Source of the DNA: a virus
Strand: one strand, 5' to 3'
DNA length: 46,877 nt
Virus record (IMG/VR): IMGVR_UViG_3300008050_000078
Span: 1 to 46,877 of that record
Under the pieces are notes generated by a model. That model did no database searches. It was given only the letters and a program-made list of their open reading frames with translations, and was not told the origin of the DNA. The translations under genes were made by a program, and so were the position numbers. Below, piece after piece: positions 26,440 to 35,430 of this stretch; the first letter of the stretch is position 1; each line of letters starts with the position of its first letter.

Positions 26440-27427
26440 ATGAGTTAATCCTCTCTATAAGTATTCTTTCTATATTAGTTTGTTCTGCCATGTAGGCATC
26501 TACGATATCCCTAAAGGTTGTAATAGATCCTTCTTTAATTTTAGACTCTACAATCTTCCGCATTCCTTGTTGTAACGCCCCTCCTGGATTTTCTTGATTG
26601 ATAGCATAATCTATTAAGACACCGCTCTTAACATCCTCTGGTAAGGAAAGGACGTTTGCATATAACTCTTCAGCTACTTCTATTTCCTTAACCTTAGCCT
26701 CTTCTCTACTCTTATCTAAATGAGGCTTAAGTTTTTTCCTGGCGTAAGGAGCTATGTCGTTCCAGAGGACGAAGTTATCTAAGACATTATCGGTATCGGG
26801 AAGGACATATCCTGGAGAGGATCCTTCTGGTGAGGCGAAGCTTATGTCTCCATTGGTTATATATATCTTCTCAGTAAGACCATGTCCATATAGTTTCAAG
26901 AAGCTTCTCGTATGAGCTTCTAGAGACTTGTCTGGATCTAAGCCCTTCCATGTATTTTGATCAAGAATGTTTTTCGCTTCTAACACCTGCCCTACTCTAG
27001 CTTTCTCAAAATCCTTGTTTATAACCTTACGTTCCAAGGACAAGAATAATTTCTGAACTTCTTCTAGCACTTCAGGAGGGAAGGAATTAAAATTATCTCT
27101 AATGTAATCCTTCTTATCTCTGTCCGTCTCCCTACTATTTATAGTATCTATCACATTAAAGGCTTGCGTTTCCTTACTCCTCTTGGGTGATTCAGGATGT
27201 AGCTGATGTAACGTATCATAAATAATATCTCTATTATCTGAATTAACATCTAATGTTTTAATGAACTCCTCGTATCTTACGTATCTTTGGTAAGGTTCTA
27301 TCTTATCTGAATTAACTAAAAACTTATCTATAGAATCTACAGTCTTGTTAGAAACCATTTGTTCATGATTTATCCCCTCTTGCTGGGTACTTCCCTTGAC
27401 AATGCTTCTTAGTTTATCTATACTCAT
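26426..27427 (-). CDS. Internal-block protein of unknown function (333 aa)
   Basis: A soluble, mostly helical, charged protein (many Lys, Asp, Glu, Ile), with no motif I can name. The ATG at 27427 forms ATGA with the stop of the gp14-like gene; upstream in-frame codons to 27448 lie within that gene and lack a ribosome site. The ribosome site for 27427 is weak (GGGGGA), so translation probably depends on coupling. Placement between gp14-like and gp15-position genes suggests a virion core or morphogenesis protein. Confidence 0.65.
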   Translation of the reverse strand: MSIDKLRSIVKGSTQQEGINHEQMVSNKTVDSIDKFLVNSDKIEPYQRYVRYEEFIKTLDVNSDNRDIIYDTLHQLHPESPKRSKETQAFNVIDTINSRETDRDKKDYIRDNFNSFPPEVLEEVQKLFLSLERKVINKDFEKARVGQVLEAKNILDQNTWKGLDPDKSLEAHTRSFLKLYGHGLTEKIYITNGDISFASPEGSSPGYVLPDTDNVLDNFVLWNDIAPYARKKLKPHLDKSREEAKVKEIEVAEELYANVLSLPEDVKSGVLIDYAINQENPGGALQQGMRKIVESKIKEGSITTFRDIVDAYMAEQTNIERILIERINSYGSG

Positions 27428-28194
27428 GAGAATAAATCCCCCAACCAATCAAATGTTGCAGCTGATTTAAAGTCTTGTCCCATCCAACCAAAGAATCCCG
27501 TGCCTGCAGCTTGGGGATTATTCTTTCTCCAATCAGGAGCTATAGCATCCAGCCGCTTTTCAGCATACATTTCCGTTTTAGCCTGTCCAAACTCTTGAGC
27601 CATCTGCCCCCCCGTAGCCATAGCAGCTTGCATAAGTCCGCCCATCAATGCATTCTTACCCGCTCTTTCTGGATCTATATGTGACGAGTCTGTTGATGTA
27701 TACTTAACATAATCATTGTATCCAAAGTTTCTCTGAGCTAACATGGCATCCGTTGCACGGCTGATATCCCTTGATGCGTTACCGTAGGATACTGACTTGT
27801 CTTCCAGTAATCTATCTTGATTTGCTTGTTTAGCTCGGAAGATAGCCCTAGCTGATCCACCTTGGATGTTCCTGCCCTCTAAAGCAGATGTTATCTGAGC
27901 GTTTTGCATGGTGCTTCCTCTAGAGAAAGCCCCTAGTTCGTTTTCCATACGGTGCCGTAAATATACTTTAGACTCCGCCTCTTGTTCATAGGAAGCCTTA
28001 GTAATCTCTTGGTTTAGCATCCATTGCTCTGCGTTTTTTCTATGTATACTTCTATTCTGTGCTGCTGCTTGCAATGCTTGCTGATGATTTCCCCACTCGA
28101 TCTGCATTCTTTGTTTGTCGGCGTCACGTACTGCTTGATCCCTCTGTTGAAATGCCTGCATTACGCCTATACCAGCTGTTGCTAACCACCACAT
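27424..28194 (-). CDS. Internal virion protein, T7 gp14-like (256 aa)
   Basis: The plan is that of gp14-type internal proteins of T7-like phages: a short hydrophobic N-terminus (WWLATAGIGVMQAF), a long Gln/Ala/Arg-rich helical body (residues 15-150) and an Ala/Gly/Met-rich segment near 190-215 that could insert in a membrane. In T7, gp14 leaves the head first and forms an outer-membrane pore for DNA passage. It starts at an ATG three bases after the terminase gene with a strong GGAGG. Assignment rests on composition, size and order rather than on invariant residues. Confidence 0.75.
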   Translation of the reverse strand: MWWLATAGIGVMQAFQQRDQAVRDADKQRMQIEWGNHQQALQAAAQNRSIHRKNAEQWMLNQEITKASYEQEAESKVYLRHRMENELGAFSRGSTMQNAQITSALEGRNIQGGSARAIFRAKQANQDRLLEDKSVSYGNASRDISRATDAMLAQRNFGYNDYVKYTSTDSSHIDPERAGKNALMGGLMQAAMATGGQMAQEFGQAKTEMYAEKRLDAIAPDWRKNNPQAAGTGFFGWMGQDFKSAATFDWLGDLFS

Positions 28195-28197
28195 AAA

Positions 28198-29877
28198 CTA
28201 ACCTCCGTTTTTCCAATACCTATTTTGCGTCCACTTACTCACAGGTCGCTTAGGTTTGTTACCTATTAAAATATTTCCCAGGCGTTCGCTAAATAAACCC
28301 ATACGCCTGTCGTCATTGAGCCATTGCTTCATGACTTCATCCTTTTCCTTTAACTGTCTCTTTTGTATTATCTGTTCAACGTCTAGAGATAGAGATGATT
28401 CCCAAAACCCGACAGCCGAGCTCAAACAATCTACCCTATCATCATGACGCAGAGCACCCCTCTTGTCAAAGAGTCTTGTTATTTGTTTCTGAGTCTCCTC
28501 TTGACATATAGCTTTCCTGTTGAACACAAGCCTGTGCTGTGCCATAACGGGCTCTAACGTAGATAACATTCTAGTTTCCTTTTGACCTGACACACGGAAA
28601 TCCACGACTCCTATACTATTGCTCATGCTTTTGACAACTGGTATCAGAAGCTGACAATACATTGCATCGCCAAAGTTAGACTCTACACGTATTTGTTTTA
28701 CCCCATACTCTATAGCAAGCTTGGTTATCTTGTTTAGTATAGACTTCTCATACCCGCCGGGATATCCTATGAGCTCGTGTATATAAATATAGCCGTTGCA
28801 TAGACTTGCTACGCATACCGCTGTCTCATCATCGCCCCGACCCGATGGGTCTACTGTCATTACAGTTTGTGTGTAAGGCACGAAGTTATCCGATGTCCAC
28901 ATTGGCTCATATATTAAATCACCACTTAAACCAAAACTAGGCACACTTTTCATAGGTACTGAGTTAGCCCATACTATTTTCTCTGGACACATCTCAGGAT
29001 GTACGTCAATGACTAATAGATCTGACAGACGTAAAGGAAACTTCTCAAAGTCCGCCAAAGTGGTATCTAGTTTATAATGTAAGGCAAAGAGTTTTGGTCC
29101 AATCTTCGCCATTCTCTCTAATAACACATCAATAGGGAACCTTTCGGGTTGAGTGGGCTCTCCTTCTTCTAGTCCTGATTGTAATACCCACTCGTTGACG
29201 TTCTCTATTTCAGAAAGATTATTCCTATCTGGCATCACAGCAGGGAATTTTGTTACAGTATATCCATTAGCTAGCTGGTTATAGATACTATCCTTTATCT
29301 GAGGTGTACCTAGGAAGATAACTCTTCCTCCTACATTACGTATCTGCTCAAACTCAGCTACCTTATTCATCAGCTTCTCCCGTGCGTTGGCAGTCTCACA
29401 GTTGCCCTCTATCTCTATGTCATCCCCTATAACGTAATCAGCATGGCTGCCTGTTATCTGGGAACTAATGCCTCTAGCATAACACGACTTATCCTGACCT
29501 ATCTTTGTCCTACATTCTACATCAAAAGCAAAGGCGTTATCTGTAGTATGGTCACCGGGCTTTAGGAATTGGCAGTATGGGACAAGGTCTAATATCTTTC
29601 TAGTCATTGATATAAATTCTGTCGCCTTATTACCTGTAGCTGAAACTACCATTATTGTACAGTTGGGTTCCCTGAGTAAGAACCAACTTGCTAGGCATGC
29701 CGTGATAACAGATTTACCAAACCCGCGCCCTGCTTGTAATTGCATATCCACCGGCCCATCCTGAAGAGCATCCGCCATAGCGTACTGAGCTCCTGTAGGT
29801 TCTCCTAGCCCTAAATATTTGAAGCAAGCCCACATATGATTCCTGAAATCATCTAACATTTCCTTTGGTATATTCAC
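28198..29877 (-). CDS. terL: Terminase large subunit (559 aa)
   Basis: The DNA-packaging motor and nuclease, closely resembling T7 gp19. The Walker A variant is AGRGFGKS at residues 49-56 and Walker B is DYVIGDDIE near 147-155. The C-terminal nuclease has VDPSGRGDDET (Asp 343), a VESNFGD block (Glu 399, Asp 404) and HDDRVD near 478-483, the expected acidic cluster. The motif order and the LEPVMAQHRLV block match the T7 enzyme well. The frame opens with GTG at 29877, two bases after the small terminase stop, with no clear ribosome site; an ATG six codons later is an alternative. It is placed before the internal-protein genes, unlike T7, where it is near the right genome end. Confidence 0.95.
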   Translation of the reverse strand: MNIPKEMLDDFRNHMWACFKYLGLGEPTGAQYAMADALQDGPVDMQLQAGRGFGKSVITACLASWFLLREPNCTIMVVSATGNKATEFISMTRKILDLVPYCQFLKPGDHTTDNAFAFDVECRTKIGQDKSCYARGISSQITGSHADYVIGDDIEIEGNCETANAREKLMNKVAEFEQIRNVGGRVIFLGTPQIKDSIYNQLANGYTVTKFPAVMPDRNNLSEIENVNEWVLQSGLEEGEPTQPERFPIDVLLERMAKIGPKLFALHYKLDTTLADFEKFPLRLSDLLVIDVHPEMCPEKIVWANSVPMKSVPSFGLSGDLIYEPMWTSDNFVPYTQTVMTVDPSGRGDDETAVCVASLCNGYIYIHELIGYPGGYEKSILNKITKLAIEYGVKQIRVESNFGDAMYCQLLIPVVKSMSNSIGVVDFRVSGQKETRMLSTLEPVMAQHRLVFNRKAICQEETQKQITRLFDKRGALRHDDRVDCLSSAVGFWESSLSLDVEQIIQKRQLKEKDEVMKQWLNDDRRMGLFSERLGNILIGNKPKRPVSKWTQNRYWKNGG

Positions 29878-29879
29878 GG

Positions 29880-30098
29880 TTATGCTGTATCCTTCTTAAA
29901 GGGAATTGCATTATTGAGACGGTTCTCTAAGAACTCCATAGTTTCCTTTGGTATCTCATCATCTCCGCTCTTATTATCATTAAGCACTCCGCGAACTACT
30001 TGATATAGTCCCGGTGTGCATTTATCTGGGTCTCTTAGATCCATTAGCATACACTCAACTAAGAGTTCCTGTAATAAATCTTGTTTTTCTGTATTCAT
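29880..30098 (-). CDS. terS: Terminase small subunit (72 aa)
   Basis: It lies directly ahead of the large subunit. A DLRDPDKCTPGLYQVVRGVL block (residues 20-39) parallels the DLSDDERRSPQLYNAIAKLL segment of T7 gp18, which recognises DNA for packaging. It is a little shorter than T7 gp18 (89 aa). The ATG overlaps the upstream stop as ATGA. Confidence comes from position plus this short match. Confidence 0.8.
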   Translation of the reverse strand: MNTEKQDLLQELLVECMLMDLRDPDKCTPGLYQVVRGVLNDNKSGDDEIPKETMEFLENRLNNAIPFKKDTA

Positions 30099-33000
30099 AA
30101 TACTCCTTGTAATTGATTTATGTCTTCTAGTTTTATATGAAAACTAGTTTTTGCAAATGTCTGAGTAGCCAAAGTAGTGACATCCCACAAATGCTGGGGC
30201 ATTTGCCACCCAATATTTCCGTGTTCGTAAGCTAGTCCTGCTGGATGTGACATGATAACTGCCTCCCGACCAACCAGATACTCATTATAGTATTCACCGT
30301 CTCCGGTTGAAGGATCTTCTTGGTAGGAGGTGTCTAACTCTATTCTTATTGAGTCACCCTTTTTTAAAGACCGCGATGTGCTTATCCACTCTTGCCCAGG
30401 ATTATCATCATATGCTACACCCTCAGCAATAGTTGTTATAGTAGCTGAGTTAGAAGATTCCCCGTATGTGTCACTATCTGGATTTGTATCCATATCTTCC
30501 CAGTTAGGTCTAACGCGATATATATTCAATTTCATACTATAAAGAAGCTGAGTATGGACCCTCTCAAACGCATCATAGTCGTGTGGCCTGCAATAAAAAT
30601 GTCCGCCATCTCCATCACCCATCCATTCCGCAAAGTACATCTTGTACCATTGAGGATAAACTGTTGGATTACCACAAGCATTACTCTCAACGCCTATAGG
30701 AGGTAAGCCCGAGCAAGGCATATGTGCAAAGCTATCGTGATCAGAATGAGGTTCACTGTGACCTGCAGTATTATATTTGGGTTCTAGATAAGTATTCTGT
30801 GACTGTCTGTTATATATCGCAGCAGAGAAGTCAAATATTTTGTAACCTGCCAACGTACAGTCATTAGGAATATATATCTCTCTTACCATATCATCACCTA
30901 GGTTAAAAGTACCGTCAGGTTCAACGTTATCTTGGAAGTTCCTTCTATATAATTTATTATAAGACATGTCTACAGAATAAGTATCTCTTGCCCACACTTG
31001 TTCGCCAGTGTTGTATCTATTAGGAACCCAAGCACCTTCATCTTCGTTGGGATCCCACACACTATTTGGTTCAAATCTTAGAACCGTTCCTGCCCTGGGT
31101 TTACCTTCAAATTTAGTCACCCCTATAGATTCAAGAGGAGGTGAAAGAAGTCTCCATCCTAGTGTCCCGTCAGCCTTTTCTCCCCACCCCAATACAGGCA
31201 TGATATACCTACCATGTGTTGGTGAATAATACATAGGATCATGTTCATCCTCCTCTGGATCTTTAGTCAGTTCTGCCTTATCTGCATTTAAGTCTACTTC
31301 TCTATTAAGAGGAGGCTCTAGTACAAAAGCACCCTCAGGATCTTCTTCATCCGGATTCTGTCTTTTACCATAAAGCGTCTCATCCCATGTCATAACAAGC
31401 CCGCTTCTATTTTTATAATCGCACCAATAATCTTGTACCCAGTGATTGACTTGCCCGTCAGAAAAACCAGGATCGTTCGGATCAGTAATCTCTTCAGAAC
31501 CTCTCCAAAAATGACTGAAGTGCCAAGAATAATATTGTGCTCCCCTCCAGCCATCTTCTGTCCACATAAACTTATGTTTACCAAAGGAAGGTATATGTCC
31601 GCCATCAACTAAATCTTCTTTACCGAGCCAATCACCAGCATTATTATGTGTGTCCCAATGCTTCGGTCTTGTTTTCCATGTAGTACCTTCAGGCCATCCT
31701 ACTTTCCATAAATAAGAAACATCTTTCATGTCTCCCATAAAAAATTTTGGATAAGGACCACCGGCGTCGTCAGTTCCGGACCAATATTCCCACTCAAAAA
31801 CAGGGACCTCGTCTATCATATCAGAAATTGTATGGAATATTCCTTCATCACGCCACTGCAAGTGAAAACCCTCATAGTCGGGTTTAATAGGTACAGGATG
31901 CCATGCATGAGCGGCATCAGGATGAGGCTCATCATCATAATTTGTTGTCATATCCAGCCCGCTAATACCCCACCTTGCGTCAGGAAGAGGCAACCATTGT
32001 AATATTTCCCCCTGAAACGGGGAGATAGATCCCCCTCCTCCATACGAAATAGGTGTTTCATCTGTAAACTGCGGTATAGCATATAACTGATCCTTAGTTA
32101 TACGTCTGGATCGATACGTGAACCACTCGAGAATCGAAATATTGTACCCCAATTCAATCATGTCATCATGGTACTCCCATATCTTCTCGTCCCACATGGG
32201 TAAATAATATGAAGACATATATCCGCAATTTCCCCCGATCTCACCATACTCACCGACTCCGCCAATAAGTCCTACTAATATAGGAGAAGTTCCAGTAATT
32301 TCAGGAATATGCGTAAACACAGGGCTGCCCGAATCACCGTCAGCTGGCTCCATCGCGTTAATATAATCTTCTAAAATACCTAACTGCTTCGTCGAATCGG
32401 TACCTATAAGTTTTTCTGTAGAGCACCACTGGCTGAAATACTTCTGTTTGTGGAAAACATTTGTATTTCTAAGGTAAGGTGTAGTTCCCATTTTGATCGT
32501 TTTCGCAGATCCATCACTACTTGCTGCACGTCCCATCAGCTTGCAACCGGATATTCCCATGCAACTATCTTGTTGCATTGTATACAAGATACAATTATTT
32601 CTAACCCAGTCATAGTATGTAGGATCACTTGGCGGTATCCATGTTTCAAGGAGGTCCGGGAGATCTGGTTCAGCTTCTGCACGTGTAGTCCAGTCTAAAT
32701 ACTCATCATCCTCAACTTCAGGCATAAACCAAGGAAACTTTATATCCATATCAGGCGCAAGAATAGTATCATTTAAGACGGCGGGATAGAATTCAGCTAT
32801 ATGTTCTTCACACTCTATTATCCACGCATCAATATCTATTTCCCACTGTTCCATAGCCTCATAGTAATCATCCCATTCTGCAGGACACTGCGCCGGTGTA
32901 CAATCTGGTTCATCTGGTTCATCTGGTTTTATAGGATAGATCGGAGGTGGGGATGCATTCTGCGGAGTAGCTGCTATTTTTAGAATCGTAGTATCATCGT

Positions 33001-33550
33001 TTCCGCCTTCATGAAGCCTCTTCTTTCCTATTACGCAAGCATACTGCCAATTATTACCTGAGAAGAACTGCTCTCGGTTACCTATGTATGCTCCGAAGTG
33101 CCCCACACAACAAGCGGTTACTTCAGTTATCGCGGTTATTCTGCTGCCGTTTGCAATTCCTGAATATATATATTGAGGGCTGTAACCTGGTGGTTCCATA
33201 CCCACAAAACCATTAGGTACCCACGATGTCTTCCTTACCGGAGCAGCGGCACAGTTAAAATAAACCTCTGGATATATAAAACCGTAGTTAGGATTGTTTT
33301 CTGATTCAGGAAAATAAGCTGCGGGTTTTGTAAAGAATTCTGGGTTTTCTCCAATTGGCTTTTGTCTATAATAGCCTATACCTTCATGCTCAAATACAAC
33401 ATCGCCATAGTTTTCATAGAGAAAATAGTCATGTCTACGTTTAAAATACCAATTATCCCACACAGGTACTATCTCCTGAGCGAATGGCCCGCCGACACCG
33501 TTCCCCCCAAGTTCGTTAGGATAATAGTTCGTATGATAATCGTACCACAT
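30095..33550 (-). CDS. Tail fibre/spike-like protein with trypsin-like protease domain (1151 aa)
   Basis: A large virion-type protein in the fibre block. Residues about 100-430 carry a probable chymotrypsin-fold serine protease: His 151 in a VTACCVGHF segment, Asp 186 in NDDTTILKI, and the nucleophile Ser 407 in GDSGSPVF, followed by ILVGLIGG. A Pro-rich linker (PDEPDEPD) and an acidic Trp-rich insert lie between Asp and Ser. The rest is Trp/Tyr/Asp-rich, as in receptor-binding fibres, with a GEILQW...RWG repeat near 495. There is no T7 anchor of its own. The ATG at 33550 (AGGAGG upstream) overlaps the previous stop as TAATG. An 8-base direct repeat at the junction suggests that this was once the distal part of the preceding fibre gene. 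It may cut a surface receptor or layer. Confidence 0.75.
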   Translation of the reverse strand: MWYDYHTNYYPNELGGNGVGGPFAQEIVPVWDNWYFKRRHDYFLYENYGDVVFEHEGIGYYRQKPIGENPEFFTKPAAYFPESENNPNYGFIYPEVYFNCAAAPVRKTSWVPNGFVGMEPPGYSPQYIYSGIANGSRITAITEVTACCVGHFGAYIGNREQFFSGNNWQYACVIGKKRLHEGGNDDTTILKIAATPQNASPPPIYPIKPDEPDEPDCTPAQCPAEWDDYYEAMEQWEIDIDAWIIECEEHIAEFYPAVLNDTILAPDMDIKFPWFMPEVEDDEYLDWTTRAEAEPDLPDLLETWIPPSDPTYYDWVRNNCILYTMQQDSCMGISGCKLMGRAASSDGSAKTIKMGTTPYLRNTNVFHKQKYFSQWCSTEKLIGTDSTKQLGILEDYINAMEPADGDSGSPVFTHIPEITGTSPILVGLIGGVGEYGEIGGNCGYMSSYYLPMWDEKIWEYHDDMIELGYNISILEWFTYRSRRITKDQLYAIPQFTDETPISYGGGGSISPFQGEILQWLPLPDARWGISGLDMTTNYDDEPHPDAAHAWHPVPIKPDYEGFHLQWRDEGIFHTISDMIDEVPVFEWEYWSGTDDAGGPYPKFFMGDMKDVSYLWKVGWPEGTTWKTRPKHWDTHNNAGDWLGKEDLVDGGHIPSFGKHKFMWTEDGWRGAQYYSWHFSHFWRGSEEITDPNDPGFSDGQVNHWVQDYWCDYKNRSGLVMTWDETLYGKRQNPDEEDPEGAFVLEPPLNREVDLNADKAELTKDPEEDEHDPMYYSPTHGRYIMPVLGWGEKADGTLGWRLLSPPLESIGVTKFEGKPRAGTVLRFEPNSVWDPNEDEGAWVPNRYNTGEQVWARDTYSVDMSYNKLYRRNFQDNVEPDGTFNLGDDMVREIYIPNDCTLAGYKIFDFSAAIYNRQSQNTYLEPKYNTAGHSEPHSDHDSFAHMPCSGLPPIGVESNACGNPTVYPQWYKMYFAEWMGDGDGGHFYCRPHDYDAFERVHTQLLYSMKLNIYRVRPNWEDMDTNPDSDTYGESSNSATITTIAEGVAYDDNPGQEWISTSRSLKKGDSIRIELDTSYQEDPSTGDGEYYNEYLVGREAVIMSHPAGLAYEHGNIGWQMPQHLWDVTTLATQTFAKTSFHIKLEDINQLQGVL

Positions 33551-35430
33551 TAGTACCACACCCTCCTTTTAGCAAAAACATTTTCCAAGTGATTTAATTT
33601 CATTCCCACGGTTTCCCAATGTGCTGGTGTGCCCATACCATCGTCTTGCCTCCACTTTACTAGTTCGCCTGCTTCTCTATCGGCAGCAGAATATCCAAAC
33701 GGCATGCTTGGTATCCACTTGTCAATAAACTTTCCTACATTATTACGGTACTCGAATTGATACGTAGGAATTCTTGGAATGATATCTATAATACCACCAA
33801 ATTCCTCGAGTCTTTCGCCTGTAATTTGTCCCATCCATGTAACGGGCAGAGACACGTCAACGCCAGTGCTACATATGATTTCAGCCTCTATTACAGTACC
33901 CTTAACCCACTCCGCATCGACCGGGTTTTTAATCTCTAGCCATAGAGGACCAGGCAACAACTTATCCTCAGGATGCGAAGGGGAGTTACTAAGGTCGGTA
34001 AACCAAGTATTACTAAGTTCATAGGTAGCTTCTAAGTTAACAAAACCCCCATCCTCATTTAGTTCTCCAAAGTTCCTTAGCACCTCATAATCATAGTCAT
34101 AGTTGCCAAATACTGTTAACTGTATATCCCTTACATCAGGATGCTCAATTATTACCCTTAATTCTAATTTTTGCCCGGCTTCTTCGATAGCACCCGCCGT
34201 GATGTTAAAGCGCCTTCTTGCGATATCCAGATAATGCCACTCGCCGCCCACTTTGAATCGTCCATTAGTACTACACGGCATATGACAGCAGTCGACGTGG
34301 TAATGCATATCCCATTCTGCCGGGACGTCGTACATATCACATACCTGAGTATCGGTATGTAATTGCGCGTTTCCTGGGATACCAGAAGCAGGAAAAAAGT
34401 GTACAGTTTGTTCTATTCCTATAGAATCGCTAAAGAATTTTCTAGGAACCGTAGTATCACCATCTAGAGGAGCATAGCCGTTTCTGCTTCCTGTAATAAA
34501 AGGGTTTAAAGAACTATGCTGAACTCTTTCCAGATATTCTTGATTTAAAAATAAAATCTGAGAGATGCTTGGATTCATTAAGCTAGATCTAAGAGCCTCA
34601 TCCTTTTCCCATATTTGTATCCTATTCATTGCAGGAGTTTTTCTTACTAAAACCAAATCATCATCGCTACTTATAATAGGTAATTGTATATCATACCCAC
34701 GAGAATGATGTATACCATCTTGCCATATATAATCACCAGCATTATCTGAGAAGTGTATTTTTTTGTTAGCAGGGTCGATTGTATACATTGAACTTCCAGA
34801 AGAATCTGCATTAGGTAGGGTGTATATAGTTCTTGCTTCTTCTGTGGTAAGTCCTAATACCTTAGATTCTATAACAAAACTGGCTGTAGATATATGAACA
34901 TTATCAAAGAAATCCCCCATACCTAAATCACTTGGATCGAATGGCAATTCATTTTCTATAATAATTGTCCACTCTCCCGCCCAGTCTTCTTCGTAGGGGA
35001 AAGTGGCATTAACAGAATAAGAGTTATTTACCCTGAATCCTTCCCAATCTACTATATCGCCTCCACCCGGGTGTACCTCAACAACAGTTCCGGAAGGTGA
35101 TTCTATTGACCATTTAAGGGCGTTGGTCCAAAACCCATACTGTAAGTCTAAATTTATAAACATATCAGTTGCATGTGTAGGTATATCTACAATGGTTTTT
35201 GAAAGGGCTAAAGGAGTTGAAAGAGGAAGAGGAGTCCATACGTCATGATCAATAAAGCTAAGATCAACAAGATCAATTGTCTCAAAGTCTTCAGAAGGCA
35301 GATCGAATGTTCGTATTAATTCTATCTGATCTTGGTCTGTGTAGATGTCTAATAGACCCAACGACTGATAAGAAGCAGAGGTATCTCCTGAATCTATTTC
35401 TATATAATGTTTATTAATAGGAGACGTCAT
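33550..35430 (-). CDS. Tail fibre protein, second paralogue (626 aa)
   Basis: Residues about 245-300 carry the T7-type fibre anchor pattern (a run of beta strands, then LMNPSISQILFLNQEYLERVQ), preceded by a segment with SGSSMYTI...FSDNAGDYIWQDGIHHSRGYDIQLP that closely parallels the upstream fibre gene. The protein stops at ...LNHLENVFAKRRVWY, exactly where the first fibre continues past LNHLGDVYARKYDF, so it appears cut short. Residues 50-200 are beta-rich and unlike the first fibre. It overlaps the previous gene as ATGA and the next as TAATG. Role: attachment to the tail and binding of the host surface, probably with the downstream protease protein. Confidence 0.8.
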   Translation of the reverse strand: MTSPINKHYIEIDSGDTSASYQSLGLLDIYTDQDQIELIRTFDLPSEDFETIDLVDLSFIDHDVWTPLPLSTPLALSKTIVDIPTHATDMFINLDLQYGFWTNALKWSIESPSGTVVEVHPGGGDIVDWEGFRVNNSYSVNATFPYEEDWAGEWTIIIENELPFDPSDLGMGDFFDNVHISTASFVIESKVLGLTTEEARTIYTLPNADSSGSSMYTIDPANKKIHFSDNAGDYIWQDGIHHSRGYDIQLPIISSDDDLVLVRKTPAMNRIQIWEKDEALRSSLMNPSISQILFLNQEYLERVQHSSLNPFITGSRNGYAPLDGDTTVPRKFFSDSIGIEQTVHFFPASGIPGNAQLHTDTQVCDMYDVPAEWDMHYHVDCCHMPCSTNGRFKVGGEWHYLDIARRRFNITAGAIEEAGQKLELRVIIEHPDVRDIQLTVFGNYDYDYEVLRNFGELNEDGGFVNLEATYELSNTWFTDLSNSPSHPEDKLLPGPLWLEIKNPVDAEWVKGTVIEAEIICSTGVDVSLPVTWMGQITGERLEEFGGIIDIIPRIPTYQFEYRNNVGKFIDKWIPSMPFGYSAADREAGELVKWRQDDGMGTPAHWETVGMKLNHLENVFAKRRVWY

